From an uncultured Pluralibacter sp. (GTDB lineage Bacteria; Pseudomonadota; Gammaproteobacteria; Enterobacterales; Enterobacteriaceae), in assembly GCF_913775985.1 (NCBI RefSeq), contig NZ_CAJYMB010000150.1:124001-188000 (forward strand): DNA of 64,000 bases. Direction: 5' to 3'. Position 1 is the first letter of the stretch, and the number at the start of each line of letters is the position of its first letter. Below are positions 1 through 8,367 of the stretch, in pieces. The notes beneath the pieces were generated by a model. That model did no database searches, had not been told where the DNA came from, and saw nothing but the letters and a program-made list of their open reading frames with translations. The translations under genes were made by a program, and so were the position numbers.

Positions 1-136
1 GCACCAGCATATTCAGCAGCTGCGCGCCGGCCCAGAAGCAAAACAGTACAAACAGCGCGTAGGCGATATTTCCCGGCACTGAAGCGTCTCTTTTTTTTCG
101 GGCTGTTAGCGGTGTGGAGAAAGTGAATTCAGTCAT
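1..136 (-). CDS. yaiY: YaiY inner-membrane protein (DUF2755), N-terminal part only
   Basis: Only the first 45 codons lie in the window; the rest is off the left edge. The ATG begins at 136 and the readable protein has a basic stretch (ARKKRDAS) followed by the start of a membrane segment ([19 protein letters not shown]). That segment is nearly identical to E. coli YaiY, a roughly 100-residue predicted inner-membrane protein of unknown function. Its place next to yaiZ and ddlA matches the E. coli order. Transcription runs leftward, divergent from yaiZ. Identification is by recognition of the conserved stretch plus synteny. Confidence 0.85.
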   Translation of the reverse strand, partial: MTEFTFSTPLTARKKRDASVPGNIAYALFVLFCFWAGAQLLNMLV

Positions 137-390
137 AGCAGGCTCCCTACGGTTCCGCTCGGGCTGCAAGTTGGCGCCCGGTGCTGAATGAATTCTGGCA
201 GCTTGCCTCGTCGGTCAATATCGGATTTGTGGTAATTTCCGCCAGGGAATGCTCTTATTTATTGGGGGTTATTTCACCGTGAGGCATATTTCATCGCGAT
301 GCAAAAAATACGTTAAATATTTGTAGCCTGCCGCGCAGATGTTTACTGCAAAGTACGGGATAATGCCCTGTTTACCGTAACGGAGCCCTT

Positions 391-600
391 ATGCAATTAC
401 CGGATAAAATTCGCCGCGACTGGCACTATTACGCCTTTGCTATCGGGCTGGTCTTCATTCTCAACGGCGTTATTGGCGTTGCGGGTTTTGAAACCGAGGG
501 CTGGCAGAGCTGGGCGGTGGGGCTGGTGACCTGGGTTGTCAGCTTTTGGCTGGCCGGTTTTATTATCCGCCGCCGTCCGGTTGAACGGCAGGCGGAATAG
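391..600 (+). CDS. yaiZ: YaiZ small membrane protein (DUF2754)
   Basis: This 69-residue protein begins with a basic/aromatic stretch (IRRDWHYYAF) and has two hydrophobic segments at about residues 14-33 and 38-60, then a charged tail (RRRPVERQAE). That fits a two-span inner-membrane protein with both ends in the cytoplasm. It matches E. coli YaiZ (70 residues) in length, start and most residues. GGAG lies just before the ATG. The function is unknown in any species that I can name. It converges with ddlA. Confidence 0.9.
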   Translation: MQLPDKIRRDWHYYAFAIGLVFILNGVIGVAGFETEGWQSWAVGLVTWVVSFWLAGFIIRRRPVERQAE

Positions 601-602
601 AG

Positions 603-623
603 AGCCGGGCAGGGCGCCCGGCT
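603..623. terminator. GC-rich hairpin between yaiZ and ddlA
   Basis: AGCCGGGC and GCCCGGCT form a perfect 8-bp stem around a 5-nt loop, placed between two convergent genes. Neither side carries a clear run of T, so it is a weak or Rho-assisted terminator at best. Confidence 0.4.
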
Positions 624-634
624 GCGCTTAACCC

Positions 635-1729
635 TTAAACAGACGTTTTCAGCGCTGAGTTGGCCTGGTGGCGTTCCAGGGCCAGCTCGATCAGGCGGGT
701 GATCAGGTCGGTATAGCCCAGCCCGCTGGCCTGCCACAGCTTGGGATACATGCTGATATTGGTAAAGCCGGGCAGGGTGTTGATTTCGTTAATGACCACC
801 TCGTTGTCCGGCGTTAAAAACACGTCCACTCGCGCCATGCCGCTGCATCCCAGCGCCTGATAGGCCGCCACCGCAATAACCCGAATCTTGTCGTTGATTG
901 CCGGATCGATAGCCGCAGGCACTACCACTTTCGTGCCCTGGTCGCTGATGTACTTGGTGTCGTAGGCGTAAAACTCGCTGCTGAGCACGATTTCACCGCA
1001 GGTGCTGGCCTGCGGCTCATCGTTGCCCAGTACCGCGCACTCAATTTCGCGCCCCTGGATACCCTGTTCGACAATGACCTTGTGGTCAAACTCGAACGCC
1101 AGCGCGACGGCGGCGTCGTACTCCTGCGCGCTGCTAACTTTGCTGACGCCAACCGAAGATCCCTGATTGGCGGGCTTCACGAACAGCGGCAGGCCGAGCC
1201 GCGCTTCCACATCCGCGAAGCTGACGCTGCGGCGGGTGGCGCGGGTAAGCGTGACGAACGGCGCCACGGCGAGTCCGGCGTCGCGCAGCAGGCGCTTGGT
1301 GACGTCTTTATCCATGCACGCCGCCGAGCTCAGGACGTCGGAGCCGACGAACGGCAGATTGGCTACCCGCAACAGCCCCTGCAGGGAGCCGTCTTCGCCA
1401 AGGGTGCCGTGAACGATGGGGAAAATAACGTCGATGGCCGGCAGGGCTTCGCGGGTCTCCGCGTTGATCAGCTGCTGCGAGGTGCGGCCCGGGATTTGCG
1501 CCAGCGTCACATCCGACGGACGCAGGGCGATGCGCGCGGGATCCTGCGCATTAAGCAGATAGTTGTCGGCGTCGCTGACGTGCCACTGCCCCTGTTTATC
1601 AATGCCTAACAGCGTGACGTCGAAGCGCGTTTTATCGATGGCATCGACAATATTCTTCGCCGATTGCAACGACACTTCATGCTCTGCTGATTTACCGCCA
1701 AAAACGACCCCAACCCGCAACTTTGCCAT
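635..1729 (-). CDS. ddlA: D-alanine--D-alanine ligase A
   Basis: A cytoplasmic ATP-grasp enzyme that joins two D-alanines for the peptidoglycan stem peptide. The 364 residues equal E. coli DdlA. The N-terminal substrate domain shows the family signature [13 protein letters not shown] near residue 8. The central ATP-grasp domain includes [18 protein letters not shown]. The C-terminal half carries GMARVDVF and the metal-binding segment [15 protein letters not shown]. DdlA is one of two isozymes in enteric bacteria; ddlB lies in the mra cluster elsewhere. It is transcribed away from the extensin-family gene, with about 100 bp between their starts. Confidence 0.97.
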   Translation of the reverse strand: MAKLRVGVVFGGKSAEHEVSLQSAKNIVDAIDKTRFDVTLLGIDKQGQWHVSDADNYLLNAQDPARIALRPSDVTLAQIPGRTSQQLINAETREALPAIDVIFPIVHGTLGEDGSLQGLLRVANLPFVGSDVLSSAACMDKDVTKRLLRDAGLAVAPFVTLTRATRRSVSFADVEARLGLPLFVKPANQGSSVGVSKVSSAQEYDAAVALAFEFDHKVIVEQGIQGREIECAVLGNDEPQASTCGEIVLSSEFYAYDTKYISDQGTKVVVPAAIDPAINDKIRVIAVAAYQALGCSGMARVDVFLTPDNEVVINEINTLPGFTNISMYPKLWQASGLGYTDLITRLIELALERHQANSALKTSV

Positions 1730-1828
1730 TTTTACTTTCCATCCAAATACTCAAACATAAGGCGGCTACCTTACCATGACACCTGCGGCGCTTCTGCCAT
1801 AATCTTACTTTTCAACACGGGAGAATTT

Positions 1829-2512
1829 ATGCGAGGGAAGACCGCAATATCGCTGCTGGTCCTGGCTGCGCTGGGGTACGCGGGCTGGTCGCTTTTGCCC
1901 CGGCAGTACAATCCGTTTAGCCCGCTGTCGCTGGACGATGCACCGGGCCGATTAACGCAGTTTAAGCTACACCGCCTGAGCCCGGCGCAGTGCCATGTTC
2001 TGCTCCAGGAAGCTAACCAGCGCGGCTGGATAGCCATCCGGCGCGTGGCGGACAGCGGCGGCCCCTGTCCGCTAAAGCAGGTCGTGCGGGTCGCGAACTT
2101 CGGGCCGGTGCGCCTGAGCAGCAGCTTTCTCGCCAGCTGCCCGCTGGCATTGAGCAGCGCGCTATTTATTCATCAGCAGGCCAGGCCGCTGACCCGGAGT
2201 TTGATGAGAAGCGAGCTGCGCCAGGTGGATCATGTCGGGAGCTTCGCCTGCCGCAATATCTATCACCGGCAGAACGCCAGGCTCAGCGAGCACGCCACCG
2301 CTGACGCGCTGGATATTAGCGGCTTTCGCCTTGCAGACGGCCGCCAGATTACCATCACCCGCGGCTGGCAGCAGCCGGCGTCCGGCCCCTGGCTGCGCGC
2401 GCTGCTCTCTGCAAGCTGCGGCTACTACGGCAACGGCCTTGGCCCGGAGTACAATGCCGCGCACAAAACCCATTTTCATCTCGGGATGCGCGGATACGGC
2501 CTGTGCCGATAA
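1829..2512 (+). CDS. Extensin-like family protein (C-terminal extensin-like domain)
   Basis: A 227-residue protein with an N-terminal membrane anchor or uncleaved signal (about residues 5-22), so probably periplasmic. The C-terminal 150 residues look like the bacterial extensin-like C domain (PF06904): conserved cysteine pairs (FASCPL, FACRNIY, SASCGYYGN, final GLCR), the segment HATADALDISGFRL, and the ending YNAAHKTHFHLG. The H/D pattern (HATADALD, HFH) resembles zinc D,D-peptidase folds, so a cell-wall role is plausible but is inference. E. coli K-12 has no gene here; Klebsiella- and Enterobacter-like genomes carry such proteins. A single ATG start is well placed after GGGAG. Confidence 0.8.
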   Translation: MRGKTAISLLVLAALGYAGWSLLPRQYNPFSPLSLDDAPGRLTQFKLHRLSPAQCHVLLQEANQRGWIAIRRVADSGGPCPLKQVVRVANFGPVRLSSSFLASCPLALSSALFIHQQARPLTRSLMRSELRQVDHVGSFACRNIYHRQNARLSEHATADALDISGFRLADGRQITITRGWQQPASGPWLRALLSASCGYYGNGLGPEYNAAHKTHFHLGMRGYGLCR

Positions 2513-2540
2513 GCAGAATCTGCTGCGAACCTGGGGTTTT

Positions 2541-2593
2541 ATTTGTGATGTTTATCACAAAAAGACGGATGGTTAAGATAATTCACTAAATTA
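2541..2593 (+). promoter_or_regulatory. CRP-dependent promoter candidate for the MdtG-like transporter
   Basis: TGTGA (2544-2548), six bases, then TCACA (2555-2559) is a perfect match to the CRP core. A GATAAT hexamer at 2577-2582 predicts a start near 2589-2593, which puts the CRP centre at about -40, the class II position. About 90 nt of leader would remain before the ATG. Confidence 0.65.
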
Positions 2594-2678
2594 AGTCTTA
2601 GCGCATCTGGCGCAGAATCTCGTCTGCGGCCACCTGCTATCCTCGGCGACTCAACTACAGTGAGCAACTCTCTTCGTT

Positions 2679-3884
2679 ATGGAATCCTGGAAAGTTAACC
2701 TTATTTCCGTCTGGCTTGGCTGCTTTTTTACCGGCCTCGCGATCAGCCAGATCCTGCCGTTTTTACCGTTGTACGTCGGCCAGCTGGGCGTAACCTCCCA
2801 CGAGGCGCTGTCCATGTGGTCGGGTCTGACCTTTAGCGTCACCTTTATGGTTTCTGCCATCGTCTCACCGATGTGGGGCAGCCTCGCGGACAGAAAGGGG
2901 CGCAAGCTGATGCTGCTGCGCGCCTCCCTGGGCATGGCGATTGCTATTCTGCTGCAGGCTTTTGCCACTAACGTCTGGCAGCTGTTTATCCTGCGGGCGG
3001 TGATGGGGCTGACTTCCGGCTATATCCCCAACGCGATGGCGCTGGTGGCCTCGCAGGTGCCGCGGGAGCGAAGCGGCTGGGCACTCAGCACGCTCTCTAC
3101 CGGGCAAATCAGCGGCGTGATTTGCGGCCCGCTGATGGGCGGCTTTCTGGCGGACCGCGTCGGCCTGCGGGCAGTGTTCATGATCACCGCCGCGCTGCTG
3201 GTGGTGAGTTTTCTGATAACGCTGTTTCTGATTAAAGAGGGCGCGCGGCCGAAAGTAAGCAAGGCCGACCGTCTCAGCGGCAAGGCAGTATTCTCCTCCC
3301 TGACCGCGCCCGGGCTGGTGATCAGCCTGTTTTTCACCACGCTGGTGATTCAGCTCTGTAACGGCTCTATAGGCCCAATTTTGGCCCTGTTTATTAAATC
3401 CCTTACCCCGGATAACAACAATATTGCCTTTTTAGCCGGCGTCATCGCCGCGGTTCCCGGCATTTCGGCCCTCATCTCAGCTCCGAGCCTGGGGAAGCTG
3501 GGCGACCGCATCGGCACGCACCGGATCCTGCTGGCGACGCTCTTCTGCGCGGTGGTGATGTTTTTGGCGATGTCGTTTGTCACCACGCCATTCCAGCTCG
3601 GGGTGCTGCGCTTTTTGCTGGGATTCGCCGACGGCGCGATGCTGCCCGCGGTGCAGACTCTGCTGCTGAAATACGCCAGCGATAAGGTTACCGGGCGCAT
3701 TTTTGGCTATAACCAGTCGTTTATGTATCTCGGTAACGTTGCCGGGCCGCTGATGGGCGCGTCGGTTTCCGCCATGGCCGGATTCCGCTGGGTATTTATT
3801 GCCACCGCGGTGGTGGTATTTGTTAATTTTATTCAATTAATGTTAATGCTTAATGGGCAGAAAAAAATACTTCCTTCGAGGTAA
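2679..3884 (+). CDS. MFS transporter, MdtG-like (DHA1 family)
   Basis: A 401-residue, 12-span inner-membrane transporter. The loop 2-3 motif [14 protein letters not shown] and the antiporter-type segment in span 5 ([17 protein letters not shown]) are clear, and a second copy appears in the C half ([14 protein letters not shown]). Much of the sequence follows E. coli MdtG (YceE), a fosfomycin/deoxycholate efflux protein encoded elsewhere, so this is a paralogue or a relocated homologue. The substrate is not known. No other gene shares its unit: it is followed by an intrinsic terminator 86 bp downstream. A near-perfect CRP site upstream suggests catabolite control, unusual for a housekeeping drug pump. 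Confidence 0.8.
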   Translation: MESWKVNLISVWLGCFFTGLAISQILPFLPLYVGQLGVTSHEALSMWSGLTFSVTFMVSAIVSPMWGSLADRKGRKLMLLRASLGMAIAILLQAFATNVWQLFILRAVMGLTSGYIPNAMALVASQVPRERSGWALSTLSTGQISGVICGPLMGGFLADRVGLRAVFMITAALLVVSFLITLFLIKEGARPKVSKADRLSGKAVFSSLTAPGLVISLFFTTLVIQLCNGSIGPILALFIKSLTPDNNNIAFLAGVIAAVPGISALISAPSLGKLGDRIGTHRILLATLFCAVVMFLAMSFVTTPFQLGVLRFLLGFADGAMLPAVQTLLLKYASDKVTGRIFGYNQSFMYLGNVAGPLMGASVSAMAGFRWVFIATAVVVFVNFIQLMLMLNGQKKILPSR

Positions 3885-4248
3885 TTTGTCCAGATTCGGA
3901 ATACAGAATAATTTGCTCCTCTTTGCGTTTTAGTTCACGCTTAATACAGCCGCAGATTTGCAGGTTTGGGACAGGAGCACAAATACTCCTGTCGCTTTTT
4001 TTTCTTGAGGGCAAAATAGACTGGCAGCAACGTGATGTTTATCCAAAACCCTTCGTTCGGTATATACCCTGAATAATTCAGGTTGCTGAATCACAAGCCG
4101 ATGAAATATGGCGAATATAAGCGAAAGCGTTTTCGGAAAAATAATCCTTGCTGGCTTACATGTAGCTTAACGTCGAGTGGAAACAGGCTAACGGAACCTA
4201 TTGCAGGACAGTTAACGTCTGCCAGCGCTCACCTGAGGAAATACAATT
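3885..4248. other. Gap between the MFS gene and iraP
   Basis: This 364-bp stretch has no credible gene. It holds the terminator described separately and then the iraP upstream region, with a perfect CCTGAA-TAA-TTCAGG palindrome at 4068-4082. In E. coli and Salmonella iraP promoters respond to ppGpp or PhoP. I could not identify a two-part PhoP box here. Confidence 0.6.
3970..4003 (+). terminator. Intrinsic terminator after the MdtG-like gene
   Basis: GACAGGAG and CTCCTGTC form a perfect 8-bp stem around an 8-nt loop, followed within two bases by eight T. The 86 nt between the stop codon and the stem leave room for a 3' UTR-derived RNA, but nothing supports one directly. Confidence 0.85.
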
Positions 4249-4497
4249 ATGAAGAATCTTATTGCCGAATTATTAGTGACGCTTGCCCACAGAGAAGAGG
4301 AGTCAAAAAAGCTGGCCGTTCAGGTAGAGGCCCTGGAAATGGTGGTGACAAGCCTGGTGCACCAGCTCAGTCATGGCCGGCGGCAGGCCGTTGCCACCGA
4401 GGTGGAGTCAACATTTGCCGATGCCGGCTGCGGCCCGCTGATAAACGGCGGTGACAGAGATCTGCTGCACTGGCATTTAAACAAGATCCTGCATTAA
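4249..4497 (+). CDS. iraP: Anti-adaptor protein IraP
   Basis: IraP binds the adaptor RssB and so stops delivery of the stationary-phase sigma factor RpoS to ClpXP. The 82-residue product shares the N-terminal signature MKNLIAELL and the coiled-coil stretch EEESKKLAVQVEALEMVV with E. coli IraP (86 residues); the C-terminal half diverges. AGGAAATACAATT precedes the ATG. In E. coli the next gene is phoA; here psiF follows after 152 bp. The protein is expected to be cytoplasmic, small and mostly helical. Confidence 0.9.
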   Translation: MKNLIAELLVTLAHREEESKKLAVQVEALEMVVTSLVHQLSHGRRQAVATEVESTFADAGCGPLINGGDRDLLHWHLNKILH

Positions 4498-4649
4498 TTT
4501 TCATGAAGGAATAGTTTCATTATTCGCAAATGCCAGAAAAATGAACATCTTATTAAACATCTCCTGTTTCACTTTTTTTTTGCCGCGGGATGACTTTTTG
4601 CCTGTACGCAGCCAGAATTAAAGGGATTACCTCAAAGAAGGATGGTGTG

Positions 4650-4964
4650 ATGAAAATAGCAGTAGTACTTTCCGTGGCCCTGGGCCTGGCATTTATGGCA
4701 ACCGGCAATGCGGCAGAAAAAACGCCGCAGCAGCAGCGTATGACTACCTGCAACCAGCAGGCAACTTCTAAAGCGTTGAAGGGAGACGAGCGGAAAACGT
4801 ACATGAGCAGCTGCCTTAAAAACGGCAGCGCTAAAGCGGATGAAAAGAGCCTGACGCCGCAGCAGCAAAAAATGCGCGAGTGCAACGCGACAGCGACTCA
4901 GCAGTCCCTGAAGGGCGGCGATCGTAAGAAATTTATGAGCGCCTGCCTGAAGAAAGCCGCATAA
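4650..4964 (+). CDS. psiF: Phosphate-starvation-inducible protein PsiF
   Basis: A 104-residue exported protein with a signal peptide (MKIAVVLSVALGLAFMATGNAA, cleaved before EKTPQ). The mature part contains two repeats of the PsiF module: QQQRMTTCNQQA...RKTYMSSCLK and QQQKMRECNATA...RKKFMSACLK, each with two cysteines. The function is unknown. In E. coli psiF is co-transcribed with phoA under PhoB. Here phoA is absent, so psiF must use its own promoter, and I see no convincing Pho box. The start chosen is the ATG with AAGGATGG in front of it; an earlier in-frame ATG would spoil the signal peptide. Confidence 0.92.
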   Translation: MKIAVVLSVALGLAFMATGNAAEKTPQQQRMTTCNQQATSKALKGDERKTYMSSCLKNGSAKADEKSLTPQQQKMRECNATATQQSLKGGDRKKFMSACLKKAA

Positions 4965-4971
4965 GGCATAA

Positions 4972-4996
4972 AGGTGAGCCGCCTGGCGGCTCACCT
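4972..4996. terminator. Hairpin between convergent psiF and proC
   Basis: AGGTGAGCCGC and GCGGCTCACCT form a perfect 11-bp stem with a 3-nt loop. No T-run follows on either strand, so this is likely a shared transcription barrier or mRNA 3' end rather than a strong intrinsic terminator. Confidence 0.5.
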
Positions 4997-5001
4997 ACAC
5001 A

Positions 5002-5811
5002 TTAAGACTTACTCAGCTTTTCCGATTTTGCCATGCACGCCGTCATCGCCTCGATCACGGCAGACCGCAGTCCCTTCTCTTCAAGGATCCGCACCGCCTC
5101 AATGGTCGTTCCACCCGGTGAACACACCATATCCTTTAGCTCTCCCGGATGCTTGCCTGACTCAAGCACCATTTTTGCCGAGCCCAGCACTGCCTGTGCG
5201 GCAAACTTGTAAGCCTGGGCACGGGGCATGCCGCCGAGCACTGCTGCATCGGCCATCGCTTCGATAAACATAAACACGTAGGCCGGCGACGAGCCGCTGA
5301 CGCCCACAACCGGGTGAATCATCGCTTCGGCCACCACTTCCGCTTCGCCGAAGCTGCGGAAAATGGCGACAACTTCGTCGATATCGTCCTGGGTAACCAG
5401 CGAGTTTGGGGTAATAGAGGTCATCCCGGCATTCACCAGCGCCGGCGTGTTAGGCATCGCGCGGATGATTTTGCGGTCGTAGCCCAGCGCGGTCGCCATC
5501 TGATCGAGGGTGACGCCGGCGGCGATGGAAATCACCAGAGAATCCTTGTTGAGGCTGGAGGCGATATCTCCCAGCACTTTCACCATAATGCCGGGTTTTA
5601 CCGCACCAAAAACGATGTCTGCCTGCTGGGCAATTTGCTGGGCGCTTTCGGCGGGATTAATGCCGTACTCGTCGGCCAGCGCCGCGACGTTGTCAGCCGT
5701 AGGCGTGTAGACCCAGATTTGTTCCGGCTTGACCTGTCCGCTGGCAATCAGGCCACCGAGGATCGCCTTCCCCATGTTGCCGCAGCCGATAAAACCAATT
5801 TTTTTATCCAT
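5002..5811 (-). CDS. proC: Pyrroline-5-carboxylate reductase
   Basis: This catalyses the last step of proline synthesis, reduction of 1-pyrroline-5-carboxylate with NAD(P)H, in the cytoplasm. The 269 residues match E. coli ProC. The N terminus carries the Rossmann motif GFIGCGNMGKAILGG. The C-terminal dimerisation domain has the family signature GEL-KDMVCSPGGTTIEAVR. GGGAG lies ahead of the ATG. It is monocistronic, convergent with psiF and divergent from yaiI. Confidence 0.97.
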   Translation of the reverse strand: MDKKIGFIGCGNMGKAILGGLIASGQVKPEQIWVYTPTADNVAALADEYGINPAESAQQIAQQADIVFGAVKPGIMVKVLGDIASSLNKDSLVISIAAGVTLDQMATALGYDRKIIRAMPNTPALVNAGMTSITPNSLVTQDDIDEVVAIFRSFGEAEVVAEAMIHPVVGVSGSSPAYVFMFIEAMADAAVLGGMPRAQAYKFAAQAVLGSAKMVLESGKHPGELKDMVCSPGGTTIEAVRILEEKGLRSAVIEAMTACMAKSEKLSKS

Positions 5812-5928
5812 TACGAGGCTCCCTCTGTCTCTGTTTAATCACTGCAATAGCTTATCACTCTTTTGAGACTTTGCCGGGCGCAGAAAGCAGGCGACAATAG
5901 GCGCCGATTACGCGAAAGAGGAAAAAAG

Positions 5929-6387
5929 ATGGCTATATGGGTGGACGCTGACGCCTGTCCGAAGGTGATTAAAGAGATTCTGTACCGGGCGGCAGACCGC
6001 ACCCGGATCCCACTGACGCTGGTTGCCAACCAGAGCCTGCGGGTTCCGCCGTCGCCGTTTATCCGCACCCTGCGGGTGGCGGCCGGTTTTGATGTGGCCG
6101 ATAACGAGATTGTCCGCCAGTGCGGGCCGGGGGATCTGGTGATCACGGCGGATATTCCGCTGGCGGCAGAAGTGCTGGCAAAAGGGGCGGCGGCGCTGAA
6201 TCCGCGCGGCGAGCGCTACAGTGACGCCACCATCCGCGAACGGCTGACCATGCGCGACTTTATGGATACGCTACGGGCCAGCGGCGTGCAGACCGGCGGC
6301 CCGGATACGCTATCCCAGCGGGATCGCCAGCAGTTTGCCGCAGAGCTCGACAAGTGGCTGCTGGCGGTACAGCGGGGGACGAACTAG
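5929..6387 (+). CDS. yaiI: YaiI, UPF0178 (DUF188) family protein
   Basis: A 152-residue cytoplasmic protein that follows E. coli YaiI almost throughout. It has the acidic N-terminal motif [13 protein letters not shown], the stretch VITADIPLA and the end block [14 protein letters not shown]. The fold is PIN/NYN-like by its aspartates, but no activity is established. The ATG after GAGGAAAAAAG is chosen; an in-frame ATG 66 bp upstream would add residues that the family lacks. Its TAG stop shares the tetranucleotide CTAG with the stop of the convergent DUF2076 gene. Confidence 0.93.
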   Translation: MAIWVDADACPKVIKEILYRAADRTRIPLTLVANQSLRVPPSPFIRTLRVAAGFDVADNEIVRQCGPGDLVITADIPLAAEVLAKGAAALNPRGERYSDATIRERLTMRDFMDTLRASGVQTGGPDTLSQRDRQQFAAELDKWLLAVQRGTN

Positions 6388-7106
6388 ATCCAGCTGTCGT
6401 CGTCTGAGCCGAAGTCGTCGCTGCCGAAATCATCATTACCGGCATCGCTGTTGTCCCAGCTGGCATCTTGATAATCCGGTGCCGACGCGGCGTCGTCCTG
6501 CGGCAGGAACTGGCTGTCGGACGCCGGCGAGAGGTCGTCAGCGGCGGGCTGCTGCGGCGTCTCTTCGATGATGTTGACGATCTCCTGCGGATGCGAGCCG
6601 GAGAACATGTTCATCAGCATGTTGCCGAGCACCACGCCCCCCGCAACCCCCGCCGCCGTTTGCAGCGCGCCGGACATAAATCCGCCGCCGCGCGCGGGCG
6701 CTGTCGGTGCATAGCCCTGGGCCTGAGGCTGCGCGTACCCGGGCTGCTGCGCGGGAGGTGCCTGGCGGGCGTAGTTCTGGCTGCCGGGAATCGGCTGGCT
6801 GCCGCTGGAGGCAGGGGCAGACTGGCCGCCGCCAAACAGGCCGGCAAGAAAGCCGCCGCTGCTTTGTTTCGTGGACTGCAGGCGCGAGACGTCGCTCTCC
6901 AGTGCTTCAATACGCGCGTTAAGCTGCTTAATCGCGGCTTCCTGAATCAGGATAGTCTGCGCCATGTAGTAGGGCGCGGCGGGCTGGCTCTGCACATAGC
7001 CGGCGATGGTTTTTTCCGCGTCGGCATCGCGCGCGCCGCTTTGGGTCTCAGCCTGTTTGAGACGTGAAAAGAGCCCGTCTATCAGGCGTTGTTCTTCAGA
7101 TTGCAT
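6384..7106 (-). CDS. DUF2076 domain-containing protein
   Basis: A 240-residue protein. Residues 1-75 are helical and coiled-coil-like ([20 protein letters not shown] and the [19 protein letters not shown] region). A middle segment rich in Gly, Pro, Gln and Ala follows, then a Gly-rich hydrophobic patch ([22 protein letters not shown]), and a very acidic Asp/Ser tail with FGSDD repeats ending in DDSWI. This is the layout of DUF2076 proteins found in many proteobacteria; the role is unknown. Start: the ATG at 7106 has GAGGAG five to six bases upstream, whereas the GTG at 7112 overlaps that site. Confidence 0.8.
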   Translation of the reverse strand: MQSEEQRLIDGLFSRLKQAETQSGARDADAEKTIAGYVQSQPAAPYYMAQTILIQEAAIKQLNARIEALESDVSRLQSTKQSSGGFLAGLFGGGQSAPASSGSQPIPGSQNYARQAPPAQQPGYAQPQAQGYAPTAPARGGGFMSGALQTAAGVAGGVVLGNMLMNMFSGSHPQEIVNIIEETPQQPAADDLSPASDSQFLPQDDAASAPDYQDASWDNSDAGNDDFGSDDFGSDDDSWI

Positions 7107-7444
7107 GGGCACTCCTCAATAGTGCTGATGTGAGATAGCTAGTGTGTATCATTCTGGACTTTTGTAAATATGCCCGGCGTAAAGCTGTCTGCAAATGTGT
7201 TACCGTTTGCAGCAGATGAGGGCTTGTCAAACCCGCGTGCTTTCAGGTAAGGTGGCCCGAAAATAAAGAGTGACATAATTTCTTTACACCTTAGACTGCC
7301 GCCAGAATGCTTTAATAGCAGCGTATATTGTAAATTTAATCGCGTGATGTAATGAAAAGTGTACGGTTTATTAACGTCGCACTTACCCTTTACTCGCGCT
7401 CAGCAACAGGGTCGGCGATGCCGCAGTTGAAAGAGGATGTTCAG
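7107..7444. other. Divergent control region of the DUF2076 gene and aroL
   Basis: No gene is supported in these 338 bp. CTGCAAA (7189-7195) and TTTGCAG (7206-7212) form an inverted repeat with a 10-bp spacer. TyrR-like half-sites nearer aroL are listed separately. A reading frame continues upstream of aroL from 7352 but has no ribosome binding site and no family similarity. Confidence 0.5.
7271..7346 (+). promoter_or_regulatory. Possible weak TyrR boxes upstream of aroL
   Basis: TyrR boxes follow TGTAAA-N6-TTTACA. Two partial boxes are present: TGACAT-N6-TTTACA (7271-7288, right half perfect) and TGTAAA-N6-CGCGTG (7329-7346, left half perfect). E. coli aroL is repressed by TyrR and TrpR. TATATT at 7324-7329 could be a -10 element. 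This is a pattern match only. Confidence 0.3.
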
Positions 7445-8011
7445 GTGAGCAAAGAGCCTATTTTTCTGATTGGCGCCCGCGGCTGCGGAAAAACCACCGT
7501 TGGCGAGAGGCTCGCCGGGCGCTGCCATGCGCTGTTTGTGGACAGTGACCATGAATTACAGCAGCGCGCGGGGAAAAGTATTGCGGATATCGTTGCCGAG
7601 TCCGGCTGGGACGCCTTCCGCACGCTTGAGGCGCAGACGCTACGTGCGGTCACCCAGTCGGCATCAGTTGTCGCCACCGGCGGCGGCGTGATTCTGGCTC
7701 CCGATAATCGCGCGTTTATGCGCGCCAGCGGCACCGTTTTTTATCTCCAGGCCCCGGTTTCCGTCCTCGCCCGCCGCCTTGAAGTGGCTCCCGAAGAGGA
7801 CCAGCGCCCAACGCTGACCGGAAAACCTGTCGATGAAGAGGTACGCGAAGTGCTGTCCCAGCGTGAGGCCTTTTACCGCGAAACGGCGCACTACGTTGTG
7901 GATGCCGCGCAGGCGCCTGATGACGTTGTGGCGCAAATCATCGCTTTCCTTGAGGCCGGAAAAACTTCCACGACTCCGAAAAAGTCGGCGGCCGCCGGCC
8001 AGCGCCTATAA
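7445..8011 (+). CDS. aroL: Shikimate kinase II
   Basis: This phosphorylates shikimate with ATP in chorismate synthesis. It shows the P-loop [14 protein letters not shown] near residues 7-20, the shikimate-binding segment [17 protein letters not shown] and the lid region [13 protein letters not shown]. The GTG start is chosen because AGAGGA sits seven bases upstream and the family core begins at once ([10 protein letters not shown]). An ATG at 7418 is the alternative. From the GTG the protein has 188 residues against 174 in E. coli; the excess is a Lys/Thr/Ala C-terminal tail after the last family helix. It leads an aroL-yaiA unit, as in E. coli. Confidence 0.93.
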   Translation: MSKEPIFLIGARGCGKTTVGERLAGRCHALFVDSDHELQQRAGKSIADIVAESGWDAFRTLEAQTLRAVTQSASVVATGGGVILAPDNRAFMRASGTVFYLQAPVSVLARRLEVAPEEDQRPTLTGKPVDEEVREVLSQREAFYRETAHYVVDAAQAPDDVVAQIIAFLEAGKTSTTPKKSAAAGQRL

Positions 8012-8043
8012 TTAACGCTCTGGCCCACTTATACGGAGGCGCT

Positions 8044-8235
8044 ATGCCGAGTAAAGCCCCTTATCCGCGAGAAGCCCGCGTTGTCGAGGTTGAAAAAGGA
8101 GATGCAGGTCAATGTGTCACCTGGTATGAGCTAAGGGCGGATCATCCCAAGCCCGACTCGCTTATCAGCGAACATCCGTCACGCGAAGAAGCCCTGGATG
8201 CCCAGCGGCGCTATGAAGATCCCGATAAATCCTAA
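8044..8235 (+). CDS. yaiA: YaiA small conserved protein
   Basis: A 63-residue protein, the same length as E. coli YaiA, with the shared blocks [28 protein letters not shown] and RRYEDPDK. It is cytoplasmic with no membrane segment, and its role is unknown. It lies 32 bp after aroL with its own GGAGG, consistent with co-transcription and TyrR control known for this locus in E. coli. Confidence 0.92.
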   Translation: MPSKAPYPREARVVEVEKGDAGQCVTWYELRADHPKPDSLISEHPSREEALDAQRRYEDPDKS

Positions 8236-8269
8236 GCGCGTGCGCTCCCGGTAATATTTACACTCTAAC

Positions 8270-8354
8270 GGTCCCGGAGGCTGCTACGCTTACGGAATGG
8301 TTGATTTTCAGCCATCCGTAGGCGTAAAGCCTGTGCAAATGTCTCCGGGCGACC
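8270..8354 (+). repeat. Long imperfect stem-loop between yaiA and aroM
   Basis: Outer arms GGTCCCGGAG (8270-8279) and CTCCGGGCGACC (8343-8354) pair with one 2-nt bulge. Inner arms at 8285-8300 (TACGCTTACGGAATGG) and 8312-8326 (CCATCCGTAGGCGTA) pair with one G-U and one bulged base around an 11-nt loop. The structure ends 13 nt before the aroM ATG. It does not match the REP/PU consensus. Confidence 0.6.
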
Positions 8355-8367
8355 AAAGGTACACTCA

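Noticed and set aside
4498-4649. Pho box upstream of psiF
   Set aside because: CTGTTTCACTT is at best one poor half of the repeat; no second unit is present at 11-bp spacing.
8270-8354. REP/PU element between yaiA and aroM
   Set aside because: The arms do not contain the REP core (GCCGGATG...CGTCTTATC type), although the folding is strong.
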